A stretch of 14,207 bases of DNA from Desulfobacterales bacterium CG23_combo_of_CG06-09_8_20_14_all_52_9 (GTDB lineage Bacteria > Desulfobacterota > Desulfobacteria > Desulfobacterales > UBA2156): the NCBI GenBank assembly GCA_002771315.1, contig PCSF01000233.1, forward strand, positions 1 to 14,207, written 5' to 3'. How positions within the stretch are numbered: position 1 is the stretch's first letter; each line of letters opens with the position of its first letter. The position numbers and the translations under genes were made by a program. Under the pieces are notes generated by a model, which saw only the letters and a list, made by a program, of their open reading frames with translations, did not search any database and had not been told where the DNA came from. Positions 1 through 5,877 of this stretch are shown piece by piece.

Positions 1-226
1 AGGAAAACAAGTCTATATCGAGGGACGCATTCAGACCCGGGAATGGGAAGACCGGGACAAAAACAAGCGCTATACGACGGAAATCGTCGCTTGGCAGATG
101 CAAATGCTGGGAGCCAAGGGTCTGGAAGAAAAGGGGGGTTCATCCATCTCTTCTTCTTCCCCGGGCGGCCCGGACGTTCCCGACCTGCCCGGTCCCGGGA
201 CAGAGAACAGCGACATTCCTTTTTAA
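1..226 (+). CDS. ssb: Single-stranded DNA-binding protein, C-terminal part
   Basis: The reading frame is open from the left edge (codons from base 2) and stops with TAA at 224-226, giving 74 residues of the C-terminus; the start lies outside the window. It begins with the end of the OB fold: GKQVYIEGRIQTREWEDRD, then KRYTTEIVAWQMQMLG, the usual last strands of bacterial SSB. A low-complexity Ser/Gly/Pro linker follows, and the protein ends in the acidic tip NSDIPF. That tip (DxPF) is the hallmark docking site of bacterial SSB for replication and repair partners. The protein coats single-stranded DNA in replication, recombination and repair. The short linker (about 35 residues) is normal for the family. 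No clear terminator hairpin follows. A shorter out-of-frame reading starting at 43 is an artefact. Confidence 0.95.
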   Translation, partial: GKQVYIEGRIQTREWEDRDKNKRYTTEIVAWQMQMLGAKGLEEKGGSSISSSSPGGPDVPDLPGPGTENSDIPF

Positions 227-407
227 ACGTTTCATTAAAGGGAATCGGTGTCCGTCGTCAGGCTATTCAAAGAACCGGCAGCCGAATGCAGGTTCCGGCC
301 GCCGAGGTCATGTTTTCAATGGCGATGGCGGAGATATGATGAATCGGCTCGCATTTTGGGGATGAATTCAGAGATCAAACGTCGGAATATCGATGAAAAA
401 CGGATTG
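227..407. other. Intergenic gap between ssb and tatA (convergent)
   Basis: This stretch of about 180 bases separates the ssb stop codon from the end of the minus-strand tatA gene. I see no convincing coding frame, no G+C-rich hairpin followed by a T run, and no repeat. Short open frames here (for example 248-475 on the + strand) have no recognisable protein character and run antisense into tatA. Two convergent genes end here, so a terminator would be expected, but none is obvious by eye. Confidence 0.5.
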
Positions 408-590
408 TTATGAGTTCTTTTTTTCTTCGACCTTCTTCGGTTCTTCCTTGTCCGCATCAGCAGTTGCTTTTTTGAAATTTCGGATCCCTTTTCCGATCCC
501 GGAACCGATTTCCGGTAATTTACCGGCTCCGAAAATGATCAGTACAATGATCAGAATAATCAAGAGTTCCCAGTGTCCTATCCCAAACAT
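408..590 (-). CDS. tatA: Sec-independent protein translocase subunit TatA/E
   Basis: This 60-residue protein has the full TatA plan. A very short N-terminus (MFGIGHWE) is followed by one membrane helix (LLIILIIVLIIFGAG, about residues 9-23). Next come the FGAGKLPE hinge (20-27), an amphipathic helix (GSGIGKGIRNFKKA) and a charged Lys/Glu tail. TatA forms the protein-conducting assembly of the twin-arginine system, which exports folded and often cofactor-bearing proteins across the inner membrane. The length is at the short end for the family. The N-terminus fits TatA/E better than TatB, which is usually longer and lacks this compact tail. A strong AGGAGG ribosome-binding site sits at 596-601, five bases before the ATG, and overlaps the stop codon of the upstream cysteine-rich gene, so the two genes are almost certainly co-transcribed. 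No tatC or tatB is present in the window. Confidence 0.95.
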   Translation of the reverse strand: MFGIGHWELLIILIIVLIIFGAGKLPEIGSGIGKGIRNFKKATADADKEEPKKVEEKKNS

Positions 591-595
591 GTGTT

Positions 596-601
596 CCTCC
601 T
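596..601 (-). promoter_or_regulatory. Ribosome-binding site of tatA
   Basis: The minus strand reads AGGAGG here, followed by five bases and then the tatA ATG. It fixes the tatA start and lies across the TAG stop (600-602) of the gene upstream, which implies translational coupling. Confidence 0.85.
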
Positions 602-1154
602 ATTCATGGGGATTGATCTGCCGCAATTCATTCAAAAGCCTGACAAATTCCGACGATTTCAGATATCGGTCCATTGCACCCTGGTAGTCGATCCAGGCTT
701 TCCAGGATTGAATCCATAAATCGTTACGCCAGTAGCAATCCGGGTCTCCTTTTCCCTTGAGCCGTTCGATGAAATCGACGTATTCTTCGGAACAGCTCTC
801 GCAGAACCGGTAAGGGACGCGCAGGTTCACCGGTGATACGGTACGGGCAGAAGGATGGTCGATTTGTGTCCCGCATTTCTCGCATTTTATCGCACAGTGA
901 GTGCACTGAAAAACCTTCCGGACCGCCAGGATCTTTTGACGCTTCATGATGTCGGCTTTCTGTTTTTCCGAAAGCCTGATTTTTTCCTCGATGGAGATGA
1001 TATCGGCCACAGACAACTCATTTCTTTCTATGAATATCAGATTTAAAATAGCACGCGGCAAATCCAGTGTCAATTGTTTCCATGGGGTTTTCATGCGATT
1101 ATGACAGTTACGATTCACCGAAGGAAGGGGATTGCCGAAGTTATTATAACTCAT
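600..1154 (-). CDS. Unrecognised cysteine-rich (zinc-ribbon-like) protein upstream of tatA
   Basis: I do not recognise this family. The frame encodes 184 residues from an ATG at 1154, with 164 residues if the second ATG at 1094 is used. Neither start has a good ribosome-binding site; the first has only a weak GGGG about ten bases ahead. The N-terminal half has a helical Leu/Ile/Glu/Lys-rich stretch (about 25-80). The centre carries paired cysteines, C84-x2-C87-x3-C91-x2-C94 and C118-x2-C121, the spacing expected of a structural zinc site. A helical, Trp- and Tyr-rich C-terminus follows (YWRNDLW, WKAWIDYQGAMDRY). There is no signal peptide or membrane helix, so it is probably cytoplasmic. Its stop codon lies inside the tatA ribosome-binding site, so it is expressed with tatA. 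Single C140 lies outside the pairs. Inference: a small metal-binding regulatory or chaperone-like protein. Confidence 0.7.
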   Translation of the reverse strand: MSYNNFGNPLPSVNRNCHNRMKTPWKQLTLDLPRAILNLIFIERNELSVADIISIEEKIRLSEKQKADIMKRQKILAVRKVFQCTHCAIKCEKCGTQIDHPSARTVSPVNLRVPYRFCESCSEEYVDFIERLKGKGDPDCYWRNDLWIQSWKAWIDYQGAMDRYLKSSEFVRLLNELRQINPHE

Positions 1155-1193
1155 AAAAAATGCCCCGTTGATTAACCGAAAAAAAACAGATGA

Positions 1194-1412
1194 AAATATC
1201 TTCGCTCAAAGACGCTTTCTGCAAAGCAGCGGAAACGTACAGGAGAAAAGATTGCGGTCTCGGTTATTCAGGGTCGCTGCAGAACGCACCTTCACAACTG
1301 GAAATGTCCCAAAGAGATTGTTTTTGTGGAAGCGCTTCCCCGGAACACGATGGGAAAGGTGCTCAAGGAAGCGGTGAAAAAGCTCTTTGACAAACCCGAT
1401 AAAAGCCCCTAA
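1194..1412 (+). pseudogene. C-terminal remnant of an AMP-forming acyl-CoA synthetase
   Basis: The frame ending at TAA 1410-1412 is open back to an in-frame TGA at 1191-1193 but contains no plausible start codon. From about 1239 it reads TGEKIAVSVIQG, then CRTHLHNWKCPKEIVFVEAL and PRNTMGKVLKEAVKKLF. The second half matches the end of the AMP-binding enzyme C-terminal domain. In that family an 'L..yK.P..i.fv..lPrn..GKvlk..l' pattern carries the catalytic lysine of the GK motif, which is still present here. The segment normally separating the two blocks (the helix before the CR.HL motif) appears shortened, and the whole adenylate-forming N-terminal domain (about 400 residues) is missing. I therefore read it as a decayed gene end, not a functional gene. 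It sits between a minus-strand gene and the MetE-like operon, which may mark an old deletion. Confidence 0.75.
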
Positions 1413-1434
1413 CGTTTTGCATCTCAAAAAGATC

Positions 1435-1542
1435 ATGAACGATTTCATGAAGAAAAACTTCGGGATGGATACCCACATCTGCGGATTGTGCCGGAGCGCT
1501 GTCCCATGCATGTATCATATCCCTGCCCCTGAAGAAGGGTAG
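1435..1542 (+). pseudogene. Short cysteine-bearing tail, possibly the end of an Fe-S protein
   Basis: A 35-residue frame runs from ATG 1435 to TAG 1540-1542 (MNDFMKKNFGMDTHICGLCR, then SAVPCMYHIPAPEEG). It is open further upstream, to at least 1381, without a better start, and no ribosome-binding site precedes the ATG. The C-x2-C-x5-C arrangement followed by a Pro/Ile end resembles the last cluster-binding segment of epoxyqueuosine reductase-like (QueG-related) 4Fe-4S proteins. That comparison is from memory and weak. The stop is 14 bases before the MetE-like ATG, and the ribosome-binding site of that gene starts right after it. It is either a gene remnant lying behind the acyl-CoA synthetase remnant, or a real mini-protein leading the operon. 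The remnant reading is likelier. Confidence 0.4.
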
Positions 1543-1551
1543 AAGGAGAAA
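1540..1551 (+). promoter_or_regulatory. Ribosome-binding site of the MetE-like gene
   Basis: A purine-rich AGAAGGAGAAAGGA stretch lies immediately ahead of the ATG at 1557, with the AAGGAG core about nine bases upstream. It supports that start. Confidence 0.75.
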
Positions 1552-1556
1552 GGAAT

Positions 1557-2636
1557 ATGCCTCATAAGTTTGTACCCAACGCCCTGCCGGTTCTGGTGGG
1601 AAGTTTCCCCCTTTGGGACCATTCCGAAGCCATGAACCTGACGACTCAATACACCCCGGAAATCCTTTCCTGGCCCCAGCTTCCTGCCCACAAAGAAGAG
1701 GGAATGCTTGCCCAGTTTATTCCCGGCCTTCCGGGAATTGTTAGTAGCAACGGGAAGATCTTTCTCGACGATGAGGGGGAGGCCTTCCATGCAGACATGG
1801 TAGGGTTTTATGAAGAATACCTGGCCATCACCGAAGGGACAGCCGACTTGATCCGCAGCCGGTTTTCCCTGAAAGCCGATACTGCCGGAGGATTTTTTGC
1901 CTTACTTAAGGCCATCCGGACCCGGAAAGAACCGCCGTTGGCTATCAAGGGACAGGTCACCGGTCCCGTCACGTTTACCACGGCCCTGGCTAACCGAAAA
2001 GGAATCCCTATTTTTTACGATCTTCAACTCCGGGATGCCGCGGTCAAGCTCCTCATGTTAAAAGCGCGCTGGCAGGTCCGACAGCTCCGGGATTGCGGCG
2101 TTCCGGTCATTATTTTTGTTGATGAGCCGGGTATGGCCGGATTCGGGTCTTCCGAGTTTACCAGCATTTCCCGGGAGGCGGTCAGCCAGTGTTTTAAAGA
2201 GATGATCGATGGGATTCAGGCCGAAGGCGGGATTGCAGGCATTCATGTCTGTGCAAACACGGACTGGTCCCTGATCCTGTCGCTCCCCTTCGACATCGTC
2301 AATTTTGATGCCTATGCCTATTTCGATCGGCTCATCCTCTACACTCAGGACGTCAAACGGTTCTTGGAGTCCGGGGGGATTCTGGCCTGGGGCATTGTTC
2401 CCACATTGAGTACGGAAGCCCTCCGAAAAGAGACCGTGGAATCCCTGGCTGTCATGTGGGAGGCAGGGATTCGGCGGATCACCGACATCGGTGTCGATCG
2501 AAACACGGCCATCCGGCAATCCCTGATCACCCCCAGTTGCGGGATGGGCGCTTTACCCCTTGATCTGGCGACAAAAGTGCTTATTATGACCCGTGAGCTA
2601 TCGATGAAGATTAGGGGCGGTTTCACCCACCCCTGA
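1557..2636 (+). CDS. Stand-alone MetE-like methyltransferase (cobalamin-independent methionine synthase/UroD fold)
   Basis: The 359-residue protein has the size of the catalytic C-terminal barrel of MetE alone. Motifs in order are GSFPLWD (15-21), GQVTGPVTF (132-140), VIIFVDEPGM (184-193), a HVC pair (H230, C232), VNFDAYAYF (248-256), WGIVPT (278-283) and TPSCGMG (325-331). H230, C232 and C328 match three of the four zinc ligands of MetE. The place of the fourth, a glutamate in MetE, is taken by the NFDAY segment, with D251 the natural candidate. Such enzymes transfer a methyl group to a zinc-bound thiol (homocysteine in MetE). Short 'core' versions without the folate-binding N-terminal half are known to take methyl groups from corrinoid proteins or other donors. 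The true substrate here is unknown. No membrane or export signal is visible. The TGA stop shares its A with the ATG of the MoxR gene. The clear ribosome-binding site (1540-1551) supports the start. Confidence 0.8.
   Translation: MPHKFVPNALPVLVGSFPLWDHSEAMNLTTQYTPEILSWPQLPAHKEEGMLAQFIPGLPGIVSSNGKIFLDDEGEAFHADMVGFYEEYLAITEGTADLIRSRFSLKADTAGGFFALLKAIRTRKEPPLAIKGQVTGPVTFTTALANRKGIPIFYDLQLRDAAVKLLMLKARWQVRQLRDCGVPVIIFVDEPGMAGFGSSEFTSISREAVSQCFKEMIDGIQAEGGIAGIHVCANTDWSLILSLPFDIVNFDAYAYFDRLILYTQDVKRFLESGGILAWGIVPTLSTEALRKETVESLAVMWEAGIRRITDIGVDRNTAIRQSLITPSCGMGALPLDLATKVLIMTRELSMKIRGGFTHP
2614..2633 (+). promoter_or_regulatory. Hairpin over the MoxR-gene ribosome-binding region
   Basis: GGGG (2614-2617) pairs with CCCC (2630-2633) and GGT (2619-2621) with ACC (2625-2627), leaving a TTC loop and a small bulge. 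It ends directly before the TGATG stop/start overlap and encloses AGGGGCGG, the only purine-rich site ahead of the downstream ATG. Ribosomes finishing the MetE-like gene would open it, which would couple translation of the ATPase to it. This is inferred from the sequence alone. Confidence 0.4.
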
Positions 2637-3562
2637 TGCCTAAAAAAATAGATGAACCCAAACAGGGGAAGACGCTTCGCCTTTTCCCGGAAAATGGATT
2701 TGAGGAGGCTATGAGTCCGGAAACAAGAAGTCAATTCAGCGGGGCCACCCGTTATGTCTTGGACGATGAGCTGGCAAGGATCGTGAACATCTCCATGTCG
2801 CTGGAAATGCCGCTTCTCATGAAAGGTGAGCCCGGCACCGGGAAAACCATGTTGGCCCACGCCATTGCGGAAAGCCTGAAGATGCCCCTGACCGTATTAA
2901 ACGTCAAATCCAGCATGAAGCTGGTGGACGCCCTGTATCAATACGATACGCTGACCCGTTTAAACGACAGCCGTTTCGGGGATTCGTCCCGAAACGTCAG
3001 CAACATCGAAGACTACATCAAGATGGGCAAGATCGGTCAGGCGTTTGTTTCTGACGTCCGTATGGTCCTGCTCATCGACGAAATCGATAAAGCGGATACG
3101 GATTTTCAGGACGATATGCTCGATGTTTTGGACCAGATGGAGTTTGACATCATCGAAATCGACAAGACCGTCCGTGCCAAGCATCGGCCGGTCATCATCA
3201 TCACCTCGAATGCCAAAAAAGACCTTTCCGACCCCTTCCTGGGCCGGTGCAATTTCCACCATATCGCCTTTCCGGATCCGAAGATGATGCGAAAAATCAT
3301 TCAGGTCCATTTCCCGGACATCGAGTCGGAACTCCTGGAGAACGCCGTGGAGACTTTTTATCGACTCCGGGAGATCGATGCCATCGAGAAAAAGCCGGCC
3401 ACACGGGAATTGATCAACTGGATACGGGCCTTGAGGGCCGATCCGGATTTCAAGCCCAAAAACCTGAACAAGGGGGACATCCCGTTTATGGGGGTCCTGT
3501 TCAAAAAAAGCCAGGATTACGAGCGTGCCGACAATGTGACTCAACGGCGCCGGCCGTACTGA
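2636..3562 (+). CDS. MoxR-family AAA+ ATPase
   Basis: This 308-residue AAA+ protein carries Walker A GEPGTGKT (64-71), Walker B VLLIDE (144-149), a sensor 1 asparagine in IIITSNAKKDL (N192) and an arginine finger in FLGRC (R204). The helical lid follows (MRKIIQVHFPDIE, then a KKPATRELINWIRAL segment). The arrangement and the partner gene are typical of MoxR-type ATPases, cytoplasmic hexamers that act with a von Willebrand A protein to insert metals or remodel an enzyme. The ATG overlaps the stop of the MetE-like gene by one base, indicating translational coupling. A second in-frame ATG at 2711 has GAGGAGG just before it, but only two bases away, which is too close; it would still keep the whole ATPase domain. 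The VWA gene starts four bases after the stop. The likely client is the methyltransferase or a protein linked to it (inference). Confidence 0.9.
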   Translation: MPKKIDEPKQGKTLRLFPENGFEEAMSPETRSQFSGATRYVLDDELARIVNISMSLEMPLLMKGEPGTGKTMLAHAIAESLKMPLTVLNVKSSMKLVDALYQYDTLTRLNDSRFGDSSRNVSNIEDYIKMGKIGQAFVSDVRMVLLIDEIDKADTDFQDDMLDVLDQMEFDIIEIDKTVRAKHRPVIIITSNAKKDLSDPFLGRCNFHHIAFPDPKMMRKIIQVHFPDIESELLENAVETFYRLREIDAIEKKPATRELINWIRALRADPDFKPKNLNKGDIPFMGVLFKKSQDYERADNVTQRRRPY

Positions 3563-3566
3563 TATT

Positions 3567-4760
3567 ATGTTCGTCGATTTTTTTTACAAGCTCAAGGACC
3601 ACGGGATTCCGGTGAATCCCACCGCCTTTTTGACCCTCCACAAGGCTCTCAACCAGGGGTTGATCCGTTCCCTCGAAGATTTCTATACCGCATCCCGGTC
3701 TATCCTCGTCAAAAGCGAACGGTATTTCGATCGCTTTGACGAGGTCTTTGCCCATCATTTCGAGGGTGCGGATCTTCCGAATGATGCGGCATTCGAAATT
3801 TCCGAGCTGGCCAAGGCTCTTCTGGAACAATGGTTGAAGGACCCGGAGACCGTTTCAAAGATGCTGGGCCTCGATGAGTCGGAAGTCTCCAAGCTTACCC
3901 CCGAGGAACTGATCGAGTATTTCAAGGAGCGGCTCAAAGATCAGACCGGGGTCCATCGAGGCGGAAGCAAGTGGATCGGCACCGGCGGAACTTCGCCGGT
4001 AGGTCATTCCGGATACCATCCCGGCGGAATGCGCATCGGCGGGGTATCGCGGAACAAGTCCGCGGTCAAGGTGGCCATGGAGAGGCGCTACAAGGACTAT
4101 TCCCGGACCGGCCCTCTCACCCAGGACCTCATCGGCGAAGCCCTCAAGCGGCTTCGACACATGATTCCGGAAGGCCCCAAAGACCGAATAGACGTCGATG
4201 AGACCATTTATCAAACGATGAAAAATGCCGGTGAAATCGAGATCGTCTTCGAAAGAAGCCTCAAGGATAGGCTCAAAATCATTCTGGCCATCGACAACGG
4301 CGGCTGGTCCATGGATCCTTACATCTCGGTGGTGCAGACCCTGTTCGATTATGCCAAGGCCCAGTTCAAAGACCTAAAGACGTATTTTTTCCACAACACC
4401 ATCTACGACAACTTGTGGGAAGACCCTGCCCGCTACAAGAAGCCCCAAAAGGTGGACGGGTTGATTCGGTTTGACCCGCAGACGCGATTCATCGTGGTGG
4501 GAGATGCCAGCATGGCGCCCTATGAGCTCATGTCAGCGGACGGCTCGATCCATCTGGAAGAGCGCACTTTAAAGCCGAGCATCGAGCGCCTGAAATGGAT
4601 TGCCGCAACCTTTGCTCACGCGGTGTGGCTGAATCCCGTCCCTTCCCGATTCTGGGGCAATACGCGAACCATCGCAGCCATCGCCCAGATCTTTCCCATG
4701 TTCGAGCTCACCCTCGACGGCCTTGAAAAGGCCGTAAAGCACCTGATGGCAAAAAGATAG
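3567..4760 (+). CDS. VWA-domain protein, CoxE-like
   Basis: The 397-residue protein has a helical N-terminus (FFYKLKDHGIPVNPTAFLTL, 5-24) typical of the CoxE-like family, in which 'L...GipV...' openings are common. A Gly/Ser-rich linker follows (132-160: GGSKWIGTGGTSPVGHSGYH and onward). The VWA domain comes next, from about 225 (VFERSLKDRLKIILAIDNGG) to the end, with a second VWA strand near RFIVVGDASM (307-316). The first metal-site strand reads AIDNGGWS (241-248), not DxSxS, so the metal-dependent adhesion site is degenerate. No signal peptide is present, so it is probably cytoplasmic. It belongs with the AAA+ gene four bases upstream, as in CoxD/CoxE, NorQ/NorD and RavA/ViaA pairs, where the VWA partner links ATPase and client. 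No good ribosome-binding site precedes the ATG, so coupling is likely. It ends 30 bases before the convergent tatD. Confidence 0.85.
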   Translation: MFVDFFYKLKDHGIPVNPTAFLTLHKALNQGLIRSLEDFYTASRSILVKSERYFDRFDEVFAHHFEGADLPNDAAFEISELAKALLEQWLKDPETVSKMLGLDESEVSKLTPEELIEYFKERLKDQTGVHRGGSKWIGTGGTSPVGHSGYHPGGMRIGGVSRNKSAVKVAMERRYKDYSRTGPLTQDLIGEALKRLRHMIPEGPKDRIDVDETIYQTMKNAGEIEIVFERSLKDRLKIILAIDNGGWSMDPYISVVQTLFDYAKAQFKDLKTYFFHNTIYDNLWEDPARYKKPQKVDGLIRFDPQTRFIVVGDASMAPYELMSADGSIHLEERTLKPSIERLKWIAATFAHAVWLNPVPSRFWGNTRTIAAIAQIFPMFELTLDGLEKAVKHLMAKR

Positions 4761-4790
4761 ACAAGCGGCATTTTTGGCTAAAATGGGTGC

Positions 4791-5588
4791 CTATGGAGAC
4801 GGCTCGCGCCTGACGATGCGGTACAGGCGACAGGTGTTTTCCCAGACGGCATCCGCCAGATCCTTGGGATCTTCTTTACGGACCTGAGCCAGCGTAAGCA
4901 GGACGGACTTGACAAAGGCGGGTTCATTGCGGCGGGTATGCTTCTTTTCAGGATAAGGGGTGAGATAGGGCGCGTCGGTTTCCACCAGGAGACGCTCTTT
5001 GGAGACCATGGGGATCATGCTGCGCAGATCACTTCCGCGATCGATCAGGGTGAGGATTCCGGTGACCCCGATATAAAAATCCGCATCGATATAAGCCGTG
5101 AGCTCCTTGGCGGTTCCGCTGAAACAGTGGACGACGGCGTCTTTCCCGGGAAGCCCACAAGATGAAAGGATTTCCATGAGTCGTCCGCGGGTGTCCCGCT
5201 CGTGTAGGATAACCGGAAGGTCGAGGTCAAGGGCGATTTCCAGTTGTCGTTCGAACCACTTCTCCTGGATGGCTTTCGGGGAGAACATGCGGTTGTAATC
5301 GAGCCCGATTTCGCCCCAGGCCTTGACCTTGGGATGTTCGGAAAGGTCCCGCAGCTGATTTAGGATGGCATCGGAACATTCTTTCGAATCATGAGGATGG
5401 ACTCCCACAGAAGCGAAAATACCGTTGTCGGATTGGGCGATTCGGACGGCTTTTTGTGAACTCTTATCGTCGATCCCGACGACCATGAGGCTAGCGACAC
5501 CGGCATCCCGGGCGCGGGCGATGACGGCATCGATATCCGGATCGAAGGCGCGGTCATCCAGGTGGCAGTGGCTGTCGAAGAGTCTCAT
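4791..5588 (-). CDS. tatD: TatD-family metal-dependent hydrolase (DNase)
   Basis: This is a complete TatD/YcfH-type amidohydrolase-fold protein of 265 residues from the ATG at 5588, or 268 from the ATG at 5597. In the longer numbering the metal ligands are H10 and H12 in FDSHCHLD, E96 in WGEIGLDY, H132 in ILHERD, H157 in VVHCFSG and D208 in VETDAPYLTP. The C-terminus has the usual NEPAFVK and NTCRLYRI segments. Such proteins are Mg-dependent nucleases or related hydrolases in the cytoplasm, with roles in DNA repair or turnover. I prefer the 5588 start because MRLFDSHCH is the normal family beginning and because a consensus extended -10 element (5596-5604) would start the transcript at about that ATG. 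The gene is convergent with the VWA gene and is not linked to tatA in this genome; the shared Tat name is historical. Confidence 0.93.
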   Translation of the reverse strand: MRLFDSHCHLDDRAFDPDIDAVIARARDAGVASLMVVGIDDKSSQKAVRIAQSDNGIFASVGVHPHDSKECSDAILNQLRDLSEHPKVKAWGEIGLDYNRMFSPKAIQEKWFERQLEIALDLDLPVILHERDTRGRLMEILSSCGLPGKDAVVHCFSGTAKELTAYIDADFYIGVTGILTLIDRGSDLRSMIPMVSKERLLVETDAPYLTPYPEKKHTRRNEPAFVKSVLLTLAQVRKEDPKDLADAVWENTCRLYRIVRREPSP

Positions 5589-5595
5589 TCCAACC

Positions 5596-5604
5596 ATTAT
5601 AACA
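5596..5604 (-). promoter_or_regulatory. Extended -10 promoter element of tatD
   Basis: The minus strand reads TGTTATAAT, an exact TGnTATAAT extended -10. Seven bases (GGTTGGA) separate it from the ATG at 5588, where transcription would be expected to begin. No good -35 hexamer lies 16-18 bases upstream, which is tolerated with an extended -10. The ATG at 5597 lies inside the -10 itself and would not be transcribed from this promoter. Confidence 0.6.
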
Positions 5605-5877
5605 GAGTGGGCCTGTAACGCTTTTTTGTATTCCTAATGGTGATTCACGGCAAATGCAAGGGAAATCCCATTTCAAAAAAACGCTGTTTTCCGACGCGGG
5701 TTCCAAGCCATGCAAATCTTTTCATGTGCATGACCGCAACAGAAACGGCGGCACCCGGTCCGCTCGCAGCGATAAAGAGTTAACCCAAAATCCAATAAAA
5801 GGCAAGTTTAGGGTCATCGGCGTCTTTTTGATCATTTTCAGACCCGGGAACTCAAGATGATGACCGAATCGGTGATA
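5605..5877. other. Intergenic region between tatD and the YkgJ-like gene
   Basis: About 270 bases without a gene I can support. It contains the upstream part of the tatD promoter at its left end. A short + strand frame (5654-5860) has no recognisable protein features. The palindromic ACCGAATCGGT near 5863-5873 has too small a loop to form a terminator. I see no tRNA, repeat or mobile-element end. Confidence 0.4.

Noticed and set aside
248..475. Plus-strand frame of 75 residues overlapping tatA
   Set aside because: No protein-like features; it runs antisense through tatA, which has a clear family match.
1387..1415. TTGACA at 1387-1392 as a -35 box for the MetE-like operon
   Set aside because: At 17 bases spacing the -10 position reads TAACGT, only three of six consensus bases, and the hexamer lies inside the coding sequence of the acyl-CoA synthetase remnant.
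2960..3544. Long minus-strand open frame inside the ATPase gene
   Set aside because: It is an antisense shadow of the AAA+ gene, whose motifs are all in the + frame.
4761..4790. Bidirectional terminator between the VWA gene and tatD
   Set aside because: Only GGCATTTTTGG-type sequence is seen, with no stem of useful length.
30..5852. Repeat TTCAGACCCGGGAA near 31-44 and 5838-5851
   Set aside because: A single 14-base match between a coding region and an intergenic region, without flanking similarity. Most likely chance.
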